Assembly (NCBI RefSeq): GCF_008806385.1
Contig: NZ_VZZK01000033.1
Coordinates: 768 to 64,767 of the forward strand
Source: Methylobacterium soli
Lineage (GTDB): Bacteria > Pseudomonadota > Alphaproteobacteria > Rhizobiales > Beijerinckiaceae
Direction: 5' to 3'
DNA: 64,000 nucleotides
A program made the translations under genes and the position numbers. Within the stretch, counting starts at the first letter, position 1; each line of letters begins with the position of its first letter. Below are positions 8,518 through 16,935 of this stretch, piece by piece. The notes beneath the pieces were generated by a model, which had not been told where the DNA came from, did not search any database, and saw only the letters and a list, made by a program, of their open reading frames with translations.

Positions 8518-9384
8518 TCAGACCCGGAACCGGGCCGCGTGGCTGCCGGTCTCGTCGAGCGCGCCCAGGGCGATGCCGGCCCGCTCCAGGGCCTCGCGCA
8601 GCTGCCGGGCGCCGACGCCCCCCGGCACGGCGAGGAGCAGGCGCTCCTGCCCGGCCTCCGGCGCGGCGCGGGCCACCACCTCGCCGTAGAGGTCCTGCAG
8701 GGCGCGCTCGGCCTGCGCGGTCCAGGCCTGCGTGCGGGCGGCGTGCAGCACCCAGTCACGCTGCGCCGCCGCCGGATCGTCGAGGGGCTTGGCCACCACG
8801 AAGACCGGCGTGCCGGCCGGGTGCGTCGGCCGCTCGATGAAGGGAAGGCGCGCGATCACCTTCGGGCGGCCCTCGCCCACGAGCCCGTCCCACCAGGCCG
8901 CGCCGGCCGCGGGCGCCTTGGCGCCGCGCGGGTCGAAGCGGAAGATGCCGAGATCGCCGCGCGAGGCCGCCACCGCCTCGATCACCGCCGCGCAGGTCGG
9001 GTGCGGCCGGTACGGCACCGTGAAGCCGAAATGGAACCGCGCGGAATCGCGCATCGCCGCATCCCCCCCCGAGATGTCGGCATGGACCGAGAACGGCGCC
9101 TGCACCCAGGTGAAGGTCGCGATGATGACGCGCCAGATCCCCTCCACCGTGTCGAGGGGCAGGAGGCCCCGGTGGCGCTCGGCGACGCGGCGCATCATCG
9201 AGGCCTCGCGCCCCGGCCGGAAGGCGGAGCCCGAGGCCGAGGTGCCCTTCACGGCAATCAGCCGGTCGATGATCGAGCCGCGCTGGATCAGCAGGGCGTG
9301 CATCTCGGCGTCGATCCGGTCGATCTCGGCGCGAAGATCCGCGAGGTTGTCGAGCGGCGGCGCGGCTCTCTTGGAAAAGCGCAT
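8518..9384 (-). CDS. Chorismate mutase-like protein with an unassigned C-terminal half
   Basis: Residues 10-95 fit the AroQ chorismate mutase fold: LADLRAEIDRIDAEMHALL, the downstream GREASMMRRVAERH and GIWRVIIATF. That domain would rearrange chorismate to prephenate at the branch to phenylalanine and tyrosine. The remaining ~190 residues are not a complete prephenate dehydratase, though the stretch TCAAVIEAVAASRGDLGIF and the ACT-like tail (LLLAVPGGVGARQLREALERAG) suggest a degenerate PDT/ACT region. It is the first gene of the leftward cluster with hisC and tyrC. The start at 9384 is the only reasonable ATG. The domain assignment of the second half is tentative. Confidence 0.75.
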   Translation of the reverse strand: MRFSKRAAPPLDNLADLRAEIDRIDAEMHALLIQRGSIIDRLIAVKGTSASGSAFRPGREASMMRRVAERHRGLLPLDTVEGIWRVIIATFTWVQAPFSVHADISGGDAAMRDSARFHFGFTVPYRPHPTCAAVIEAVAASRGDLGIFRFDPRGAKAPAAGAAWWDGLVGEGRPKVIARLPFIERPTHPAGTPVFVVAKPLDDPAAAQRDWVLHAARTQAWTAQAERALQDLYGEVVARAAPEAGQERLLLAVPGGVGARQLREALERAGIALGALDETGSHAARFRV

Positions 9385-9544
9385 GGGGCTTGGGTTCTGC
9401 GGGTGATTCTGGGGGCCGAGCGGGTCCGGCGGGGTCTCGTCCGGCCCCGTGTTTACGATCCGGCGCGGCGAAGGGCCAGCCGCGATGGTTGCGCGGGAGG
9501 CAAGGCCGGGGGCCGGGTGTCACGGGCGCTCGCCAACGGAGGCG

Positions 9545-9582
9545 CGCGAGCCGACTTGCACGCGAGCCGACTTGCACGCGAG
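9545..9582. repeat. 16-bp tandem repeat upstream of metX
   Basis: The unit cgcgagccgacttgca is present twice in exact tandem (9545-9560 and 9561-9576), followed by a truncated third copy (cgcgag, 9577-9582). It lies between the divergently read chorismate mutase-like gene and metX, about 30 bases before a candidate metX promoter. Confidence 0.7.
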
Positions 9583-9609
9583 CGGACGCGGCCGGACCCG
9601 CCCCTTTCG

Positions 9610-9638
9610 TTGACGCGTCGGCGCGCGCACACTACCTC
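9610..9638 (+). promoter_or_regulatory. Candidate sigma-70-type promoter of metXW
   Basis: TTGACG at 9610-9615 is separated by 17 bases from TACCTC at 9633-9638, ahead of the metX start at 9738. The -35 match is good and the -10 is weak, which is usual for GC-rich alphaproteobacteria. No SAM-II type riboswitch core was recognised in the roughly 100-nt leader. Confidence 0.3.
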
Positions 9639-9737
9639 CGTGGAGCGAGGGACGATGGCGCCCGCCGGCGCAGGCCGCCTCGCGCGCCGTTCCGCGCCGC
9701 GGGTGCGAGACGGCGGCAGCCCCTTTCCAGACGCGTC

Positions 9738-10952
9738 ATGGACACCATTCCGGACACTGCCCTGAAGCCGGAACCCGTCGCCGAGACCGGCATGCGGGCC
9801 CGTCTCCCCGCGGACCTGCCGCAGGCCCTCGACCCGCGCAGCCCCGTCGCCCGCTTCGGCACCGACGAGCCGCTTCCCATGGATGCGGGAGTCCTGCTCG
9901 CGCCCTTCCAGATCGCCTACCAGACCGCCGGGACCCTGAACGCCGCGCGCTCGAACGCGGTGCTGATCTGCCACGCCCTCACGGGCGACCAGCACTTCGC
10001 CCACACCCACCCGGTCACCGGCAAGCCCGGCTGGTGGGAGACCCTGGTCGGCCCCGGCAAGCCGATCGACACCGACCGCTACTTCGTCATCTGCTCGAAC
10101 GTGATCGGCTCCTGCATGGGCTCCACCGGCCCGGCCTCGATCGACCCGGCGACGGACCGGCCCTACGGCCTCGACTTCCCCCTCGTCACCATCCGGGACA
10201 TGGTCCGGGCCCAGGCGATGCTCCTCGACCGCCTCGGCATCCGCGACCTGTTCCTCTGCGTCGGCGGCTCGATGGGCGGCATGCAGGTGCTGCAATGGGC
10301 AGCGCTTTATCCCGAGCGCGTCTTCGCCGCCCTGCCGATCGCCACGGGGCCGCGCCACTCGGCCCAGAACATCGCCTTCCACGAGGTCGGCCGGCAGGCG
10401 ATCATGGCCGATCCCGCCTGGGCGGACGGGCGCTATCTCGAGGCCGGGACGCGCCCCGCCAAGGGGCTCGGCGTCGCCCGGATGGGCGCGCACATCACCT
10501 ACCTGTCGGAGCCCGCGCTCCACCGGAAGTTCGGGCGCCGCTTCCAGGGCGGCTCGGCCCCGACCTTCTCGTTCAACGCCGATTTCCAGATCGAGAGCTA
10601 CCTGCGCCACCAGGGCCTCAGCTTCGTCGAGCGCTTCGACGCCAACGCCTATCTCTACCTCACCCGGGCGATGGATTACTTCGACCTCGCCGAGGACCAT
10701 GGCGGCGTCCTCGCCAAGGCCTTCCAGGGCACGAAGACCCGGTTCTGCGTGATCTCCTTCACCTCGGACTGGCTGTTCCCGACCTCGGAATCCCGCGCCA
10801 TCGTGCACGCGCTGAACGCCGCCTCGGCGCCGGTCGCCTTCGTGGAGGTCGAGAGCGACAAGGGCCACGACGCCTTCCTGCTCGACGAGCCCACCATGTT
10901 CTCGGCGGCGCGCGGCTTCATCGACGCGGCGGCCCGGGCGCGCGGCCTATGA
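9738..10952 (+). CDS. metX: Homoserine O-acetyltransferase
   Basis: This cytoplasmic alpha/beta-hydrolase-fold enzyme acetylates L-homoserine with acetyl-CoA at the entry to methionine synthesis. The 404-residue protein contains LICHALTGDQH, the nucleophile elbow GGSMGGMQ, the Asp of FTSDWLFP and the His of SDKGHDAF, so the Ser-Asp-His triad is complete. The open frame extends about 350 bases upstream, but the ATG at 9738 fits the family N-terminus. It overlaps metW by 4 bases (ATGA), the standard metXW operon of proteobacteria. Confidence 0.93.
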   Translation: MDTIPDTALKPEPVAETGMRARLPADLPQALDPRSPVARFGTDEPLPMDAGVLLAPFQIAYQTAGTLNAARSNAVLICHALTGDQHFAHTHPVTGKPGWWETLVGPGKPIDTDRYFVICSNVIGSCMGSTGPASIDPATDRPYGLDFPLVTIRDMVRAQAMLLDRLGIRDLFLCVGGSMGGMQVLQWAALYPERVFAALPIATGPRHSAQNIAFHEVGRQAIMADPAWADGRYLEAGTRPAKGLGVARMGAHITYLSEPALHRKFGRRFQGGSAPTFSFNADFQIESYLRHQGLSFVERFDANAYLYLTRAMDYFDLAEDHGGVLAKAFQGTKTRFCVISFTSDWLFPTSESRAIVHALNAASAPVAFVEVESDKGHDAFLLDEPTMFSAARGFIDAAARARGL

Positions 10953-11656
10953 GCGGGCGCGACGAGGCCATCCTGGGCAACGCCGCCGATTCGGCGCCCT
11001 GGGACGCCGCCGAGCGGCTGCCCCACGGCACCGAGGCGGGGGGCGCGCGCGTCGATCACATCGTGGTGCTCGGCCTCGTGCCGCCGGGGGCGCGGGTGCT
11101 CGATATCGGCTGCGGCGACGGCTCGCTCCTGGCGCTGCTGCGCGACCGCCGCGGCGTCGACGGGCGCGGCATCGAGTTGTCGCGCGAGGGCGTCAATGCC
11201 TGCCTGGCCCGGGGCCTGCCGGTGATCCAGGGGGATGCCGATACCGACCTCGCCAACTATCCCGACGACGCCTTCGACGTGGTGGTGCTGTCCCAGACCA
11301 TCCAGGCGACGCGCAATCCCCGCATCGTGCTGGAGCACCTGCTACGCATCGGCCGCCAGGTGATCATCTCCTTCCCGAATTTCGGGCATTGGCGGGTGCG
11401 GTCCGAGCTCGCCTTCCGGGGCCGGATGCCCGTCACCGAGATCCTGCCCGAGGCCTGGTACGAGACCCAGAACATCCACCACTGCACCATCCGGGACTTC
11501 GTCGGCCTGTGCCGCGAGATCGGCGCCCGGATCGAGAAGGCGACCGCCCTCGACGCGCGGGGCCGCCCGATGCGGTTCTCGATGCCGTGGTGGTTCTGGA
11601 ACCTGATCGGCGCGCAAGGGGTGTTCCTGCTGCGCCGGGGGGCCCCGCGGGACTGA
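10949..11656 (+). CDS. metW: Methionine biosynthesis protein MetW
   Basis: This class I SAM-dependent methyltransferase-fold protein of 235 residues is always encoded next to metX. It carries the SAM-binding motif VLDIGCGDGSLLALL near residue 50, then VVLSQTIQATRNP and PNFGHWRVR, which are characteristic of MetW. MetW is thought to assist or activate MetX and not to act as a conventional methyltransferase. The start overlaps the metX stop (ATGA), implying coupled translation. Its stop is only 3 bases from the end of the convergent diguanylate cyclase gene. Confidence 0.92.
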   Translation: MSGRDEAILGNAADSAPWDAAERLPHGTEAGGARVDHIVVLGLVPPGARVLDIGCGDGSLLALLRDRRGVDGRGIELSREGVNACLARGLPVIQGDADTDLANYPDDAFDVVVLSQTIQATRNPRIVLEHLLRIGRQVIISFPNFGHWRVRSELAFRGRMPVTEILPEAWYETQNIHHCTIRDFVGLCREIGARIEKATALDARGRPMRFSMPWWFWNLIGAQGVFLLRRGAPRD

Positions 11657-11659
11657 CCC

Positions 11660-12820
11660 TCAGGCCGCGCGCTCGAGGGGCGGTGCCGAGACCTCGACCC
11701 GGTTCCGGCCGTTGCGCTTCGCCCGGTAGAGGGCGGCGTCGGCCTGCCGCAGCAGGGTGTCGAAATCCCGGCCCGAAGCCGCGCTCGTGGCGATGCCCAC
11801 GCTGGTGCCGACGCGCAGCCGCGGCAGGGCCGGGATCGCGAGATGCGCCAGCGCCTTCCGCACCAGGGTGGCCCGGGCCAGCGCCGCCTCGGGGCCGTGA
11901 TCCGGGATCACGCAGGCGAATTCCTCGCCGCCCATCCGGCCGAGTAGGGCGCCGGGCGGCAGCAGGGCCGCGGCGGTGCAGCAGAACCCGACCAGCACCC
12001 CGTCGCCGACCGCGTGGCCATAGGCGTCGTTGATGTTCTTGAAGTGGTCGAGGTCGAACAGGAGCAGGGCCACCGGGCGCGCCGGATCGGCGAGCAGCGA
12101 TTCGGCCGCCGCCACGAAGGCGCGGCGGCTGGCGATGCCGGTGAGCGGGTCGGTGTCGGCGGCGTGGCGCTGCTCGTGCTCGGCCCGCTCCTTCGTGAGC
12201 GCCATGAACGTGAAGGCGATCGCCACCGTGAACAGCATGCCGCCGAAGCACAGAATCGCGAGCCAGGGCGAATCCATCACGTTGCCGGCGCTCGGCAGGG
12301 GCGCCACCAGGGCGAGGGGGATCCGCGCCCAGTAGAGCGCCGCATAGGCCCCGAGCAGCACGATGGCGGGGTAGCGCGACACCAGCGCCTCGGCCCGCCC
12401 GCGCCAGACATCGACCGCGCCGGCCGCGCAGAAGGCTCCGGCGATCGCGGAGGCCAGGATCACCCGGGCGGGCAGGGAGCCGTAGAAGGCCGGGACGAGG
12501 CAGAGCAGGCCCCAGGCGGCAGCGCCGGAGAGCGCGATGTCGAGGCGCAGGCGCTGTTTCTCGAAGGCGCGCACCCCGCTCCAGATCAGCCCGTAGGCCC
12601 CGATCATCAGGGTGTTGGCGACCCCGATCGAGACCCAGTCCGGAATCACGCCGCGGAGCGCGAGCAGCGCCGACGCGAAGGCCCCGGCGAGATGCGCCAC
12701 GCCCCAGATCGCCAGCGCGAGGGTGCGCCGGGCCTGACCCCAGGACAGCAGGAACAGCGTCCCGACCATGAAGGTCACGACGACGGTCACCAGCAGCAGG
12801 GTCGGCGTGTCGAGGCGCAT
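11660..12820 (-). CDS. Membrane-bound GGDEF diguanylate cyclase
   Basis: This 386-residue protein has about six or seven hydrophobic helices in residues 5-215, a MASE-like sensor region that I cannot place in a named family, followed by a GGDEF domain from about residue 225. The catalytic motif is intact (GRMGGEEFACVI, GGEEF near 297-301) and the substrate loop DTDPLTGIASRRAF and FDLDHFKNINDAYGH are present, so it should make c-di-GMP from two GTP. No RxxD inhibitory site is seen just before GGEEF, so product feedback may be absent. The ATG at 12820 follows a GGGATGG-type ribosome site. An inverted repeat about 105 bases upstream may regulate it. Confidence 0.85.
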   Translation of the reverse strand: MRLDTPTLLLVTVVVTFMVGTLFLLSWGQARRTLALAIWGVAHLAGAFASALLALRGVIPDWVSIGVANTLMIGAYGLIWSGVRAFEKQRLRLDIALSGAAAWGLLCLVPAFYGSLPARVILASAIAGAFCAAGAVDVWRGRAEALVSRYPAIVLLGAYAALYWARIPLALVAPLPSAGNVMDSPWLAILCFGGMLFTVAIAFTFMALTKERAEHEQRHAADTDPLTGIASRRAFVAAAESLLADPARPVALLLFDLDHFKNINDAYGHAVGDGVLVGFCCTAAALLPPGALLGRMGGEEFACVIPDHGPEAALARATLVRKALAHLAIPALPRLRVGTSVGIATSAASGRDFDTLLRQADAALYRAKRNGRNRVEVSAPPLERAA

Positions 12821-12923
12821 CCATCCCCTTCCGGCATCCGCCCGGCCCATCCGGCTGCGACGCCCGGATCCGTGGGTAGGACCCCATGCCGAAGACAGGG
12901 TTGAGCTTATCGTTCAAATACGA

Positions 12924-12941
12924 CCTAAAGGTTGCTTTAGG
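12924..12941. promoter_or_regulatory. Inverted repeat CCTAAAG-N4-CTTTAGG, possible operator
   Basis: A perfect 7-bp inverted repeat (cctaaag-gttg-ctttagg) lies in a locally AT-richer part of the 340-base gap upstream of the diguanylate cyclase gene. It is the only gene start near it, so a repressor or activator site for that gene is a reasonable guess. The gap 12821-13160 otherwise shows no gene. Confidence 0.35.
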
Positions 12942-13160
12942 CGGATTCGGATCCTGTCGATCCCCGGCGGGTCGGGGTTCGTACCAGGCGTGATTTCCGA
13001 CCTGTCGCGGGGTTCGACCCGGATCGGCACAGACGCGCGGGAGCGGCGGCAGGAATGCGTTAACGTTGCACGTGAAAACCCCGGCCCGGCTCCTGACGCG
13101 GACCCACGCGGACCGGGACGAGGGCCCGAGGCACGGTGCCGGCGGCCCTGGATCGTTCCC

Positions 13161-14462
13161 TCACGCCTCGTCGCGCTTCGTGCCCGGCGCCGGCACCAGG
13201 CGGGTGATGCGCAGGGTGGTGATGCGGTTCTTGGCCTTGCGCAGGACCTGGAAGCGGAAGCCGTGGAAGTTGAAGGCCGTGCCCTGGTCGGGGATCGCCC
13301 GCGCCTCGTGGATGACGAGGCCCGCGATGGTGGTGGCCTCGTCGTCGGGCAGGTTCCAGTCCATGGCCCGGTTGAGGTCGCGGATCGGCACGGAGCCGTC
13401 GGCATTGACGGAGCCGTCGCCCTGCGGCCGGACGCCCGAGACCGTGACGTCGTGCTCGTCCGCGATGTCGCCGACGATCTCCTCGAGGATGTCCTCCAGG
13501 GTCACGAGACCCATCACCGAGCCGTACTCGTCGACCACGAGGGCGAAGTGGGTCTTCTTGGCCAGGAACGCCTTGAGCTGGGCGCGCAGGCTCGTCGTGT
13601 CGGGCACGAACCAGGTCTCGAGGGCGAGCGCCTCGACCTTGAGGCCGGAGGCGTCGCCCCCGGCCGCGTCGAGGGCGCGCAGCAGGTCCTTGGCGTGGAG
13701 CACGCCCACGATATTCTCCGGCGTGCCGCGCCAGAGCGGCATCCGCGTGTAGGGCGAGGACAGCACCTCCCGGACGATCTCCTCGGAGGGCAGGTCCGCG
13801 TTGATGGTCCGCATCTTGGTGCGGTGGACCATCACCTCCGAGACCGAGAGGTCGGAGAGGTCGAGGAGGCCCCCCAGCATGTCCCGCTCGGCCTTGGCGA
13901 CGCCACCCTCCCGGTGCAGCAGGGCCACCTGACCGCGGATCTCCTCCGTCGCCGACAGGATCGATTGATGCGCCCCGATGGTGATGCCGAAGGGGCGCAG
14001 CATCAGCCGCACCACGCTCTCGATCGCCACCGTGAGGGGCCCCAGGACCGCCACCATGAAGGCCACCGGCCGGGCCATGATCAGGGCGGCCCGGTCCGGC
14101 GTGCTGATCGCCAGGGTCTTGGGCAGCACCTCGGCGAAGACGATGACGAGGATCGACATGCCGGCGGTGGCGTAGAGCACGCCGCTCTTGCCGAAGATCG
14201 CCGTGAGCACGCTGGTGGTGAAGGCCGAGGCCCCGATCGCCACGATGTTGTAGCCGATCAGCATGGCGCCGATGAAGCGCTCGCGCATCGCCAGGATGCG
14301 GTTGACGATGCCGGCGCGGGCATCGCCCCCGGTCTCGAGGGCGAGCATCCGGGCCCGCGAGGCCGCCGTGAAGGCCGTCTCGGCCCCCGCGAAGAAGGCC
14401 GAGAGCAGGAGCGAGATCACCACGATGCTCGCGGCGAGCCAGAGGTCGGTGTGGGTTTCCAT
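13161..14462 (-). CDS. CNNM/CorC-family membrane protein with DUF21, CBS pair and transporter-associated domain
   Basis: The 433-residue protein has four hydrophobic helices in the first ~150 residues (DUF21; WLAASIVVISLLLSAFFAGAE, then MLIGYNIVAIGA), two CBS domains at about 200-320 (MVHRTKMRTINADLP, ALVVDEYGSVMGLVTLEDIL) and a C-terminal CorC/HlyC domain (VRPQGDGSVNADGSVPIRDL to the end). Family members are linked to magnesium or cobalt efflux, with the CBS pair binding adenine nucleotides. It stands at the left edge of the murA-hisD block and reads leftward, possibly with the phosphatase gene upstream (49-base gap). Confidence 0.85.
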   Translation of the reverse strand: METHTDLWLAASIVVISLLLSAFFAGAETAFTAASRARMLALETGGDARAGIVNRILAMRERFIGAMLIGYNIVAIGASAFTTSVLTAIFGKSGVLYATAGMSILVIVFAEVLPKTLAISTPDRAALIMARPVAFMVAVLGPLTVAIESVVRLMLRPFGITIGAHQSILSATEEIRGQVALLHREGGVAKAERDMLGGLLDLSDLSVSEVMVHRTKMRTINADLPSEEIVREVLSSPYTRMPLWRGTPENIVGVLHAKDLLRALDAAGGDASGLKVEALALETWFVPDTTSLRAQLKAFLAKKTHFALVVDEYGSVMGLVTLEDILEEIVGDIADEHDVTVSGVRPQGDGSVNADGSVPIRDLNRAMDWNLPDDEATTIAGLVIHEARAIPDQGTAFNFHGFRFQVLRKAKNRITTLRITRLVPAPGTKRDEA

Positions 14463-14511
14463 CAGGCCGGTATGTTCGCCTGTGGGCGGCCCGTAAAGCG
14501 GGCGCGCGGCT

Positions 14512-14970
14512 TCAGCCCTTCAGCCGGGACTTGATGCGGTAGGTCAGGCCGTCGCGGACATCCCGGTAGGCGTCGAGGCGCTGCTCGCGCGAGGCGTCCT
14601 GCAGGATGGTGGGGTCGGGGGTCGGCCAGTACTCGACATCGGCCGCGAGCGTCCGGGTCAGTTCGAGGGCGGCGTGGTGGGCCTCCGGCGCCAGGGTGAC
14701 GATGAGGTCGAAATTCAAACCCTCCCACTCCTCCAGCTGCTCCAGGGTGCGGGGCTTGTGACGGGAGGCGTCGATGCCGATCTCGTCGAGCGCCGCGACC
14801 ATGAAGGGGTCGGCCGGCTCCCCCGAGCGCACGCCCGCCGACTGCACGTAGATCGACTTGCCGAAGTAATGGCGCGCGATCGCCTCCGCCGCCAGCGAGC
14901 GCACGGCGTTGAAATTGCACATGAACAGGGCCGATTGCACCCGCTTCTTTTTCGGGCCGGCATGGTCCAT
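14512..14970 (-). CDS. Low-molecular-weight protein-tyrosine-phosphatase family protein
   Basis: The 152-residue protein has the LMW-PTP / ArsC-like P-loop C-x5-R-S near the N-terminus (LFMCNFNAVRSLAAE) and the later Asp general acid in WPTPDPT. The family dephosphorylates phosphotyrosine or, in the thioredoxin-coupled branch, reduces arsenate. The second and third catalytic cysteines of arsenate reductases are not evident, so the phosphatase reading is preferred. It lies 55 bases after UPF0262 in the conserved hisD-UPF0262-phosphatase order of Hyphomicrobiales. Confidence 0.83.
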   Translation of the reverse strand: MDHAGPKKKRVQSALFMCNFNAVRSLAAEAIARHYFGKSIYVQSAGVRSGEPADPFMVAALDEIGIDASRHKPRTLEQLEEWEGLNFDLIVTLAPEAHHAALELTRTLAADVEYWPTPDPTILQDASREQRLDAYRDVRDGLTYRIKSRLKG

Positions 14971-15025
14971 CGCCCGCCTCGCTCTCAGGCCGGGGCAATG
15001 CGGGCGGCGCGCATCGTCACGCGCC

Positions 15026-15505
15026 TCAGCCCTTCCAGTGCAGGGCGAAGATCAGGGTGAACAGGCGCCGCGCCGTGTCGTGGTCGAGGTCGACCTTGCC
15101 GTCGAGGCGCTGCTTCAGGGTCTCGGACGCCTCGTTGTGCAGGCCGCGCCGGCCCATGTCGATGGCCTCGATCTGGGTCGGCGAGGCCGTCCGGATGGCG
15201 TTGTAGTAGCTCTCGCAGATCATCTCGTAATCGCGGATCACGCGACGGAACGGGGTGAGCGAGAGGAGATGCGTGATCACCGGCTCGCCCGTCGGCGTCC
15301 GGATGGCGAAGGAGAGCTTGTTCTCGACGAGGCCGAGATTGAGGGCGTAGGGGCCCTCGCGTCCGGGAATCGCGAAGTGGTTGTCCTCCAGGATGTCGAA
15401 GATCGCGATGGCGCGCTCGTGCTCCTGGTCCGGGTTGCCCCGCCCGATCGAATCCTCGTCGAGGGTCACCGCCGCGAGGCGATCCTTGCCCTTCGCCTCG
15501 CTCAT
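15026..15505 (-). CDS. UPF0262 family protein
   Basis: This 159-residue alphaproteobacterial protein of unknown function is recognisable by LAAVTLDEDSIGRGNPDQEHERAIAIFD at the start and RVIRDYEMICESYYNAIR in the middle. It has no signal peptide or membrane helix, so it is cytosolic. It sits between hisD (82-base gap) and the LMW phosphatase gene, its usual neighbourhood, which suggests co-transcription. Confidence 0.88.
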   Translation of the reverse strand: MSEAKGKDRLAAVTLDEDSIGRGNPDQEHERAIAIFDILEDNHFAIPGREGPYALNLGLVENKLSFAIRTPTGEPVITHLLSLTPFRRVIRDYEMICESYYNAIRTASPTQIEAIDMGRRGLHNEASETLKQRLDGKVDLDHDTARRLFTLIFALHWKG

Positions 15506-15587
15506 GCGGATGCCTCACCCCCGTCGCGCGGAAAATCGCGCTCGCCCGCCCGGCCGCCCTGCGCGGAGACGGGCAAGCTCGCCAGTA

Positions 15588-16883
15588 TCACAGGTTCAGG
15601 CGGATCGCGACGGACCGCGCATGGCCCTCCAACCCCTCCGAGCGCCCGAGCGCGATGGCGGCCGGGCCGAGGGCGCGCAGGGCCTCGGCGTCGCAGCGCA
15701 GGATCGAGGTGCGCTTCATGAAATCGAGGAGGCCGAGGCCCGAGGAGAACCGGGCCGAGCGGGCGGTGGGCAGCACGTGGTTCGGGCCCCCGACATAGTC
15801 GCCGATCGCCTCGGGAGTGTGCGCGCCGAGGAAGATCGCGCCGGCATTGCGGACCTTGAGGGCGAGCGCCTCGGCCTCCGCGGTCTCGATCTCGAGATGC
15901 TCCGGCGCGAGGCGGTCGACGAGGGGGATCGCCTCGTCGAAATCGCGCACCCGGATGATGGCGCCGTAATCCTGCCAGCTCGCCCGGGCGATCTCGGCGC
16001 GGGGCAGGCTCGCCAGCGCTCGCTCCACGGCCCCCTCGACCGCCTGCGCCAGGTCCGCGCTGTCGGTGATCAGGATCGACTGGGCGGCGGTGTCGTGCTC
16101 GGCCTGGGCCAGGAGGTCGGCGGCGATCCAGTCCGGGTTGGCATGGCCGTCGGCCAGGATCAGCACCTCGGACGGGCCCGCGATCATGTCGATGCCGACC
16201 TGGCCGAAGACCCGGCGCTTGGCCGCCGCCACCCAGGCATTGCCGGGGCCGACGATCTTGGCGACCGGCGCGATGGTGGGCGTGCCGTAGGCGAGCGCCG
16301 CCACCGCCTGCGCGCCGCCGACCCGGTAGACCTCGTGCACGCCCGACAGCCGCGCGGCCGCGAGCACCAGCGGGTTCACGACGTCGTCCGGCGTCGGCAC
16401 CACCATGACGATCCGGGGCACGCCGGCGACGCGCGCCGGCACCGCGTTCATCAGCACCGAGGAGGGATAGCTCGCGGTGCCGCCCGGCACGTAGAGCCCG
16501 ACCGATTCGAGGGCCGTCCAGCGCCAGCCCGCGGTGACGCCGAGGCTGTCGGTGGCGAGGTGATCCTCCGGCCGCTGCTGCCGGTGGAAGGCCTCGATCC
16601 GCTCCGAGGCCAGCGTCAGGGCGGCCAGCGCCTCGGGCGGGCAGGCGTCGAGGGCGGCGGAGATCTCGTCCTCCGTCACCCGCAGGCGCGCTTGCGAGAA
16701 CTCCGCGCCGAGGCGGTCGAAACGGCGGGTATAGTCGACGAGGGCGGCATCGCCCCCGGCTATGACGCCCGCGATGATGTCCCGCACGGTCTCGTCGACA
16801 TCCTCCGAGATCTCGCGCTTGACGGTGAGCAGGCGCGCGAAATCCTGCGCGAAGCCGGGGGTGCTGCTGTCGAGGCGAACCAT
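15588..16883 (-). CDS. hisD: Histidinol dehydrogenase
   Basis: This Zn-dependent enzyme carries out the last two NAD-linked oxidations of L-histidinol to L-histidine. The 431-residue protein has GLYVPGGTASYPSSVLMN, the GPGNAWVAAAK segment, DMIAGPSEVLI, the zinc ligands in LLAQAEHDT and the catalytic Glu-His of LAPEHLEIE, and the GPNHVLPT signature. It is full length and starts at the ATG at 16883. It follows DUF2948 by 52 bases. No other his gene except the hisC homologue lies in the window, which is usual for alphaproteobacteria. Confidence 0.95.
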   Translation of the reverse strand: MVRLDSSTPGFAQDFARLLTVKREISEDVDETVRDIIAGVIAGGDAALVDYTRRFDRLGAEFSQARLRVTEDEISAALDACPPEALAALTLASERIEAFHRQQRPEDHLATDSLGVTAGWRWTALESVGLYVPGGTASYPSSVLMNAVPARVAGVPRIVMVVPTPDDVVNPLVLAAARLSGVHEVYRVGGAQAVAALAYGTPTIAPVAKIVGPGNAWVAAAKRRVFGQVGIDMIAGPSEVLILADGHANPDWIAADLLAQAEHDTAAQSILITDSADLAQAVEGAVERALASLPRAEIARASWQDYGAIIRVRDFDEAIPLVDRLAPEHLEIETAEAEALALKVRNAGAIFLGAHTPEAIGDYVGGPNHVLPTARSARFSSGLGLLDFMKRTSILRCDAEALRALGPAAIALGRSEGLEGHARSVAIRLNL

Positions 16884-16935
16884 CGGGGCTGTGCCGTTCT
16901 CCAGAGGAATGTCAGGCGCGGGGCGGCGGACCGCC

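Noticed and set aside
9640..9737. SAM-II or SAH riboswitch in the metX leader
   Set aside because: Such elements are common before alphaproteobacterial met genes, but none of the conserved pseudoknot segments was recognisable.
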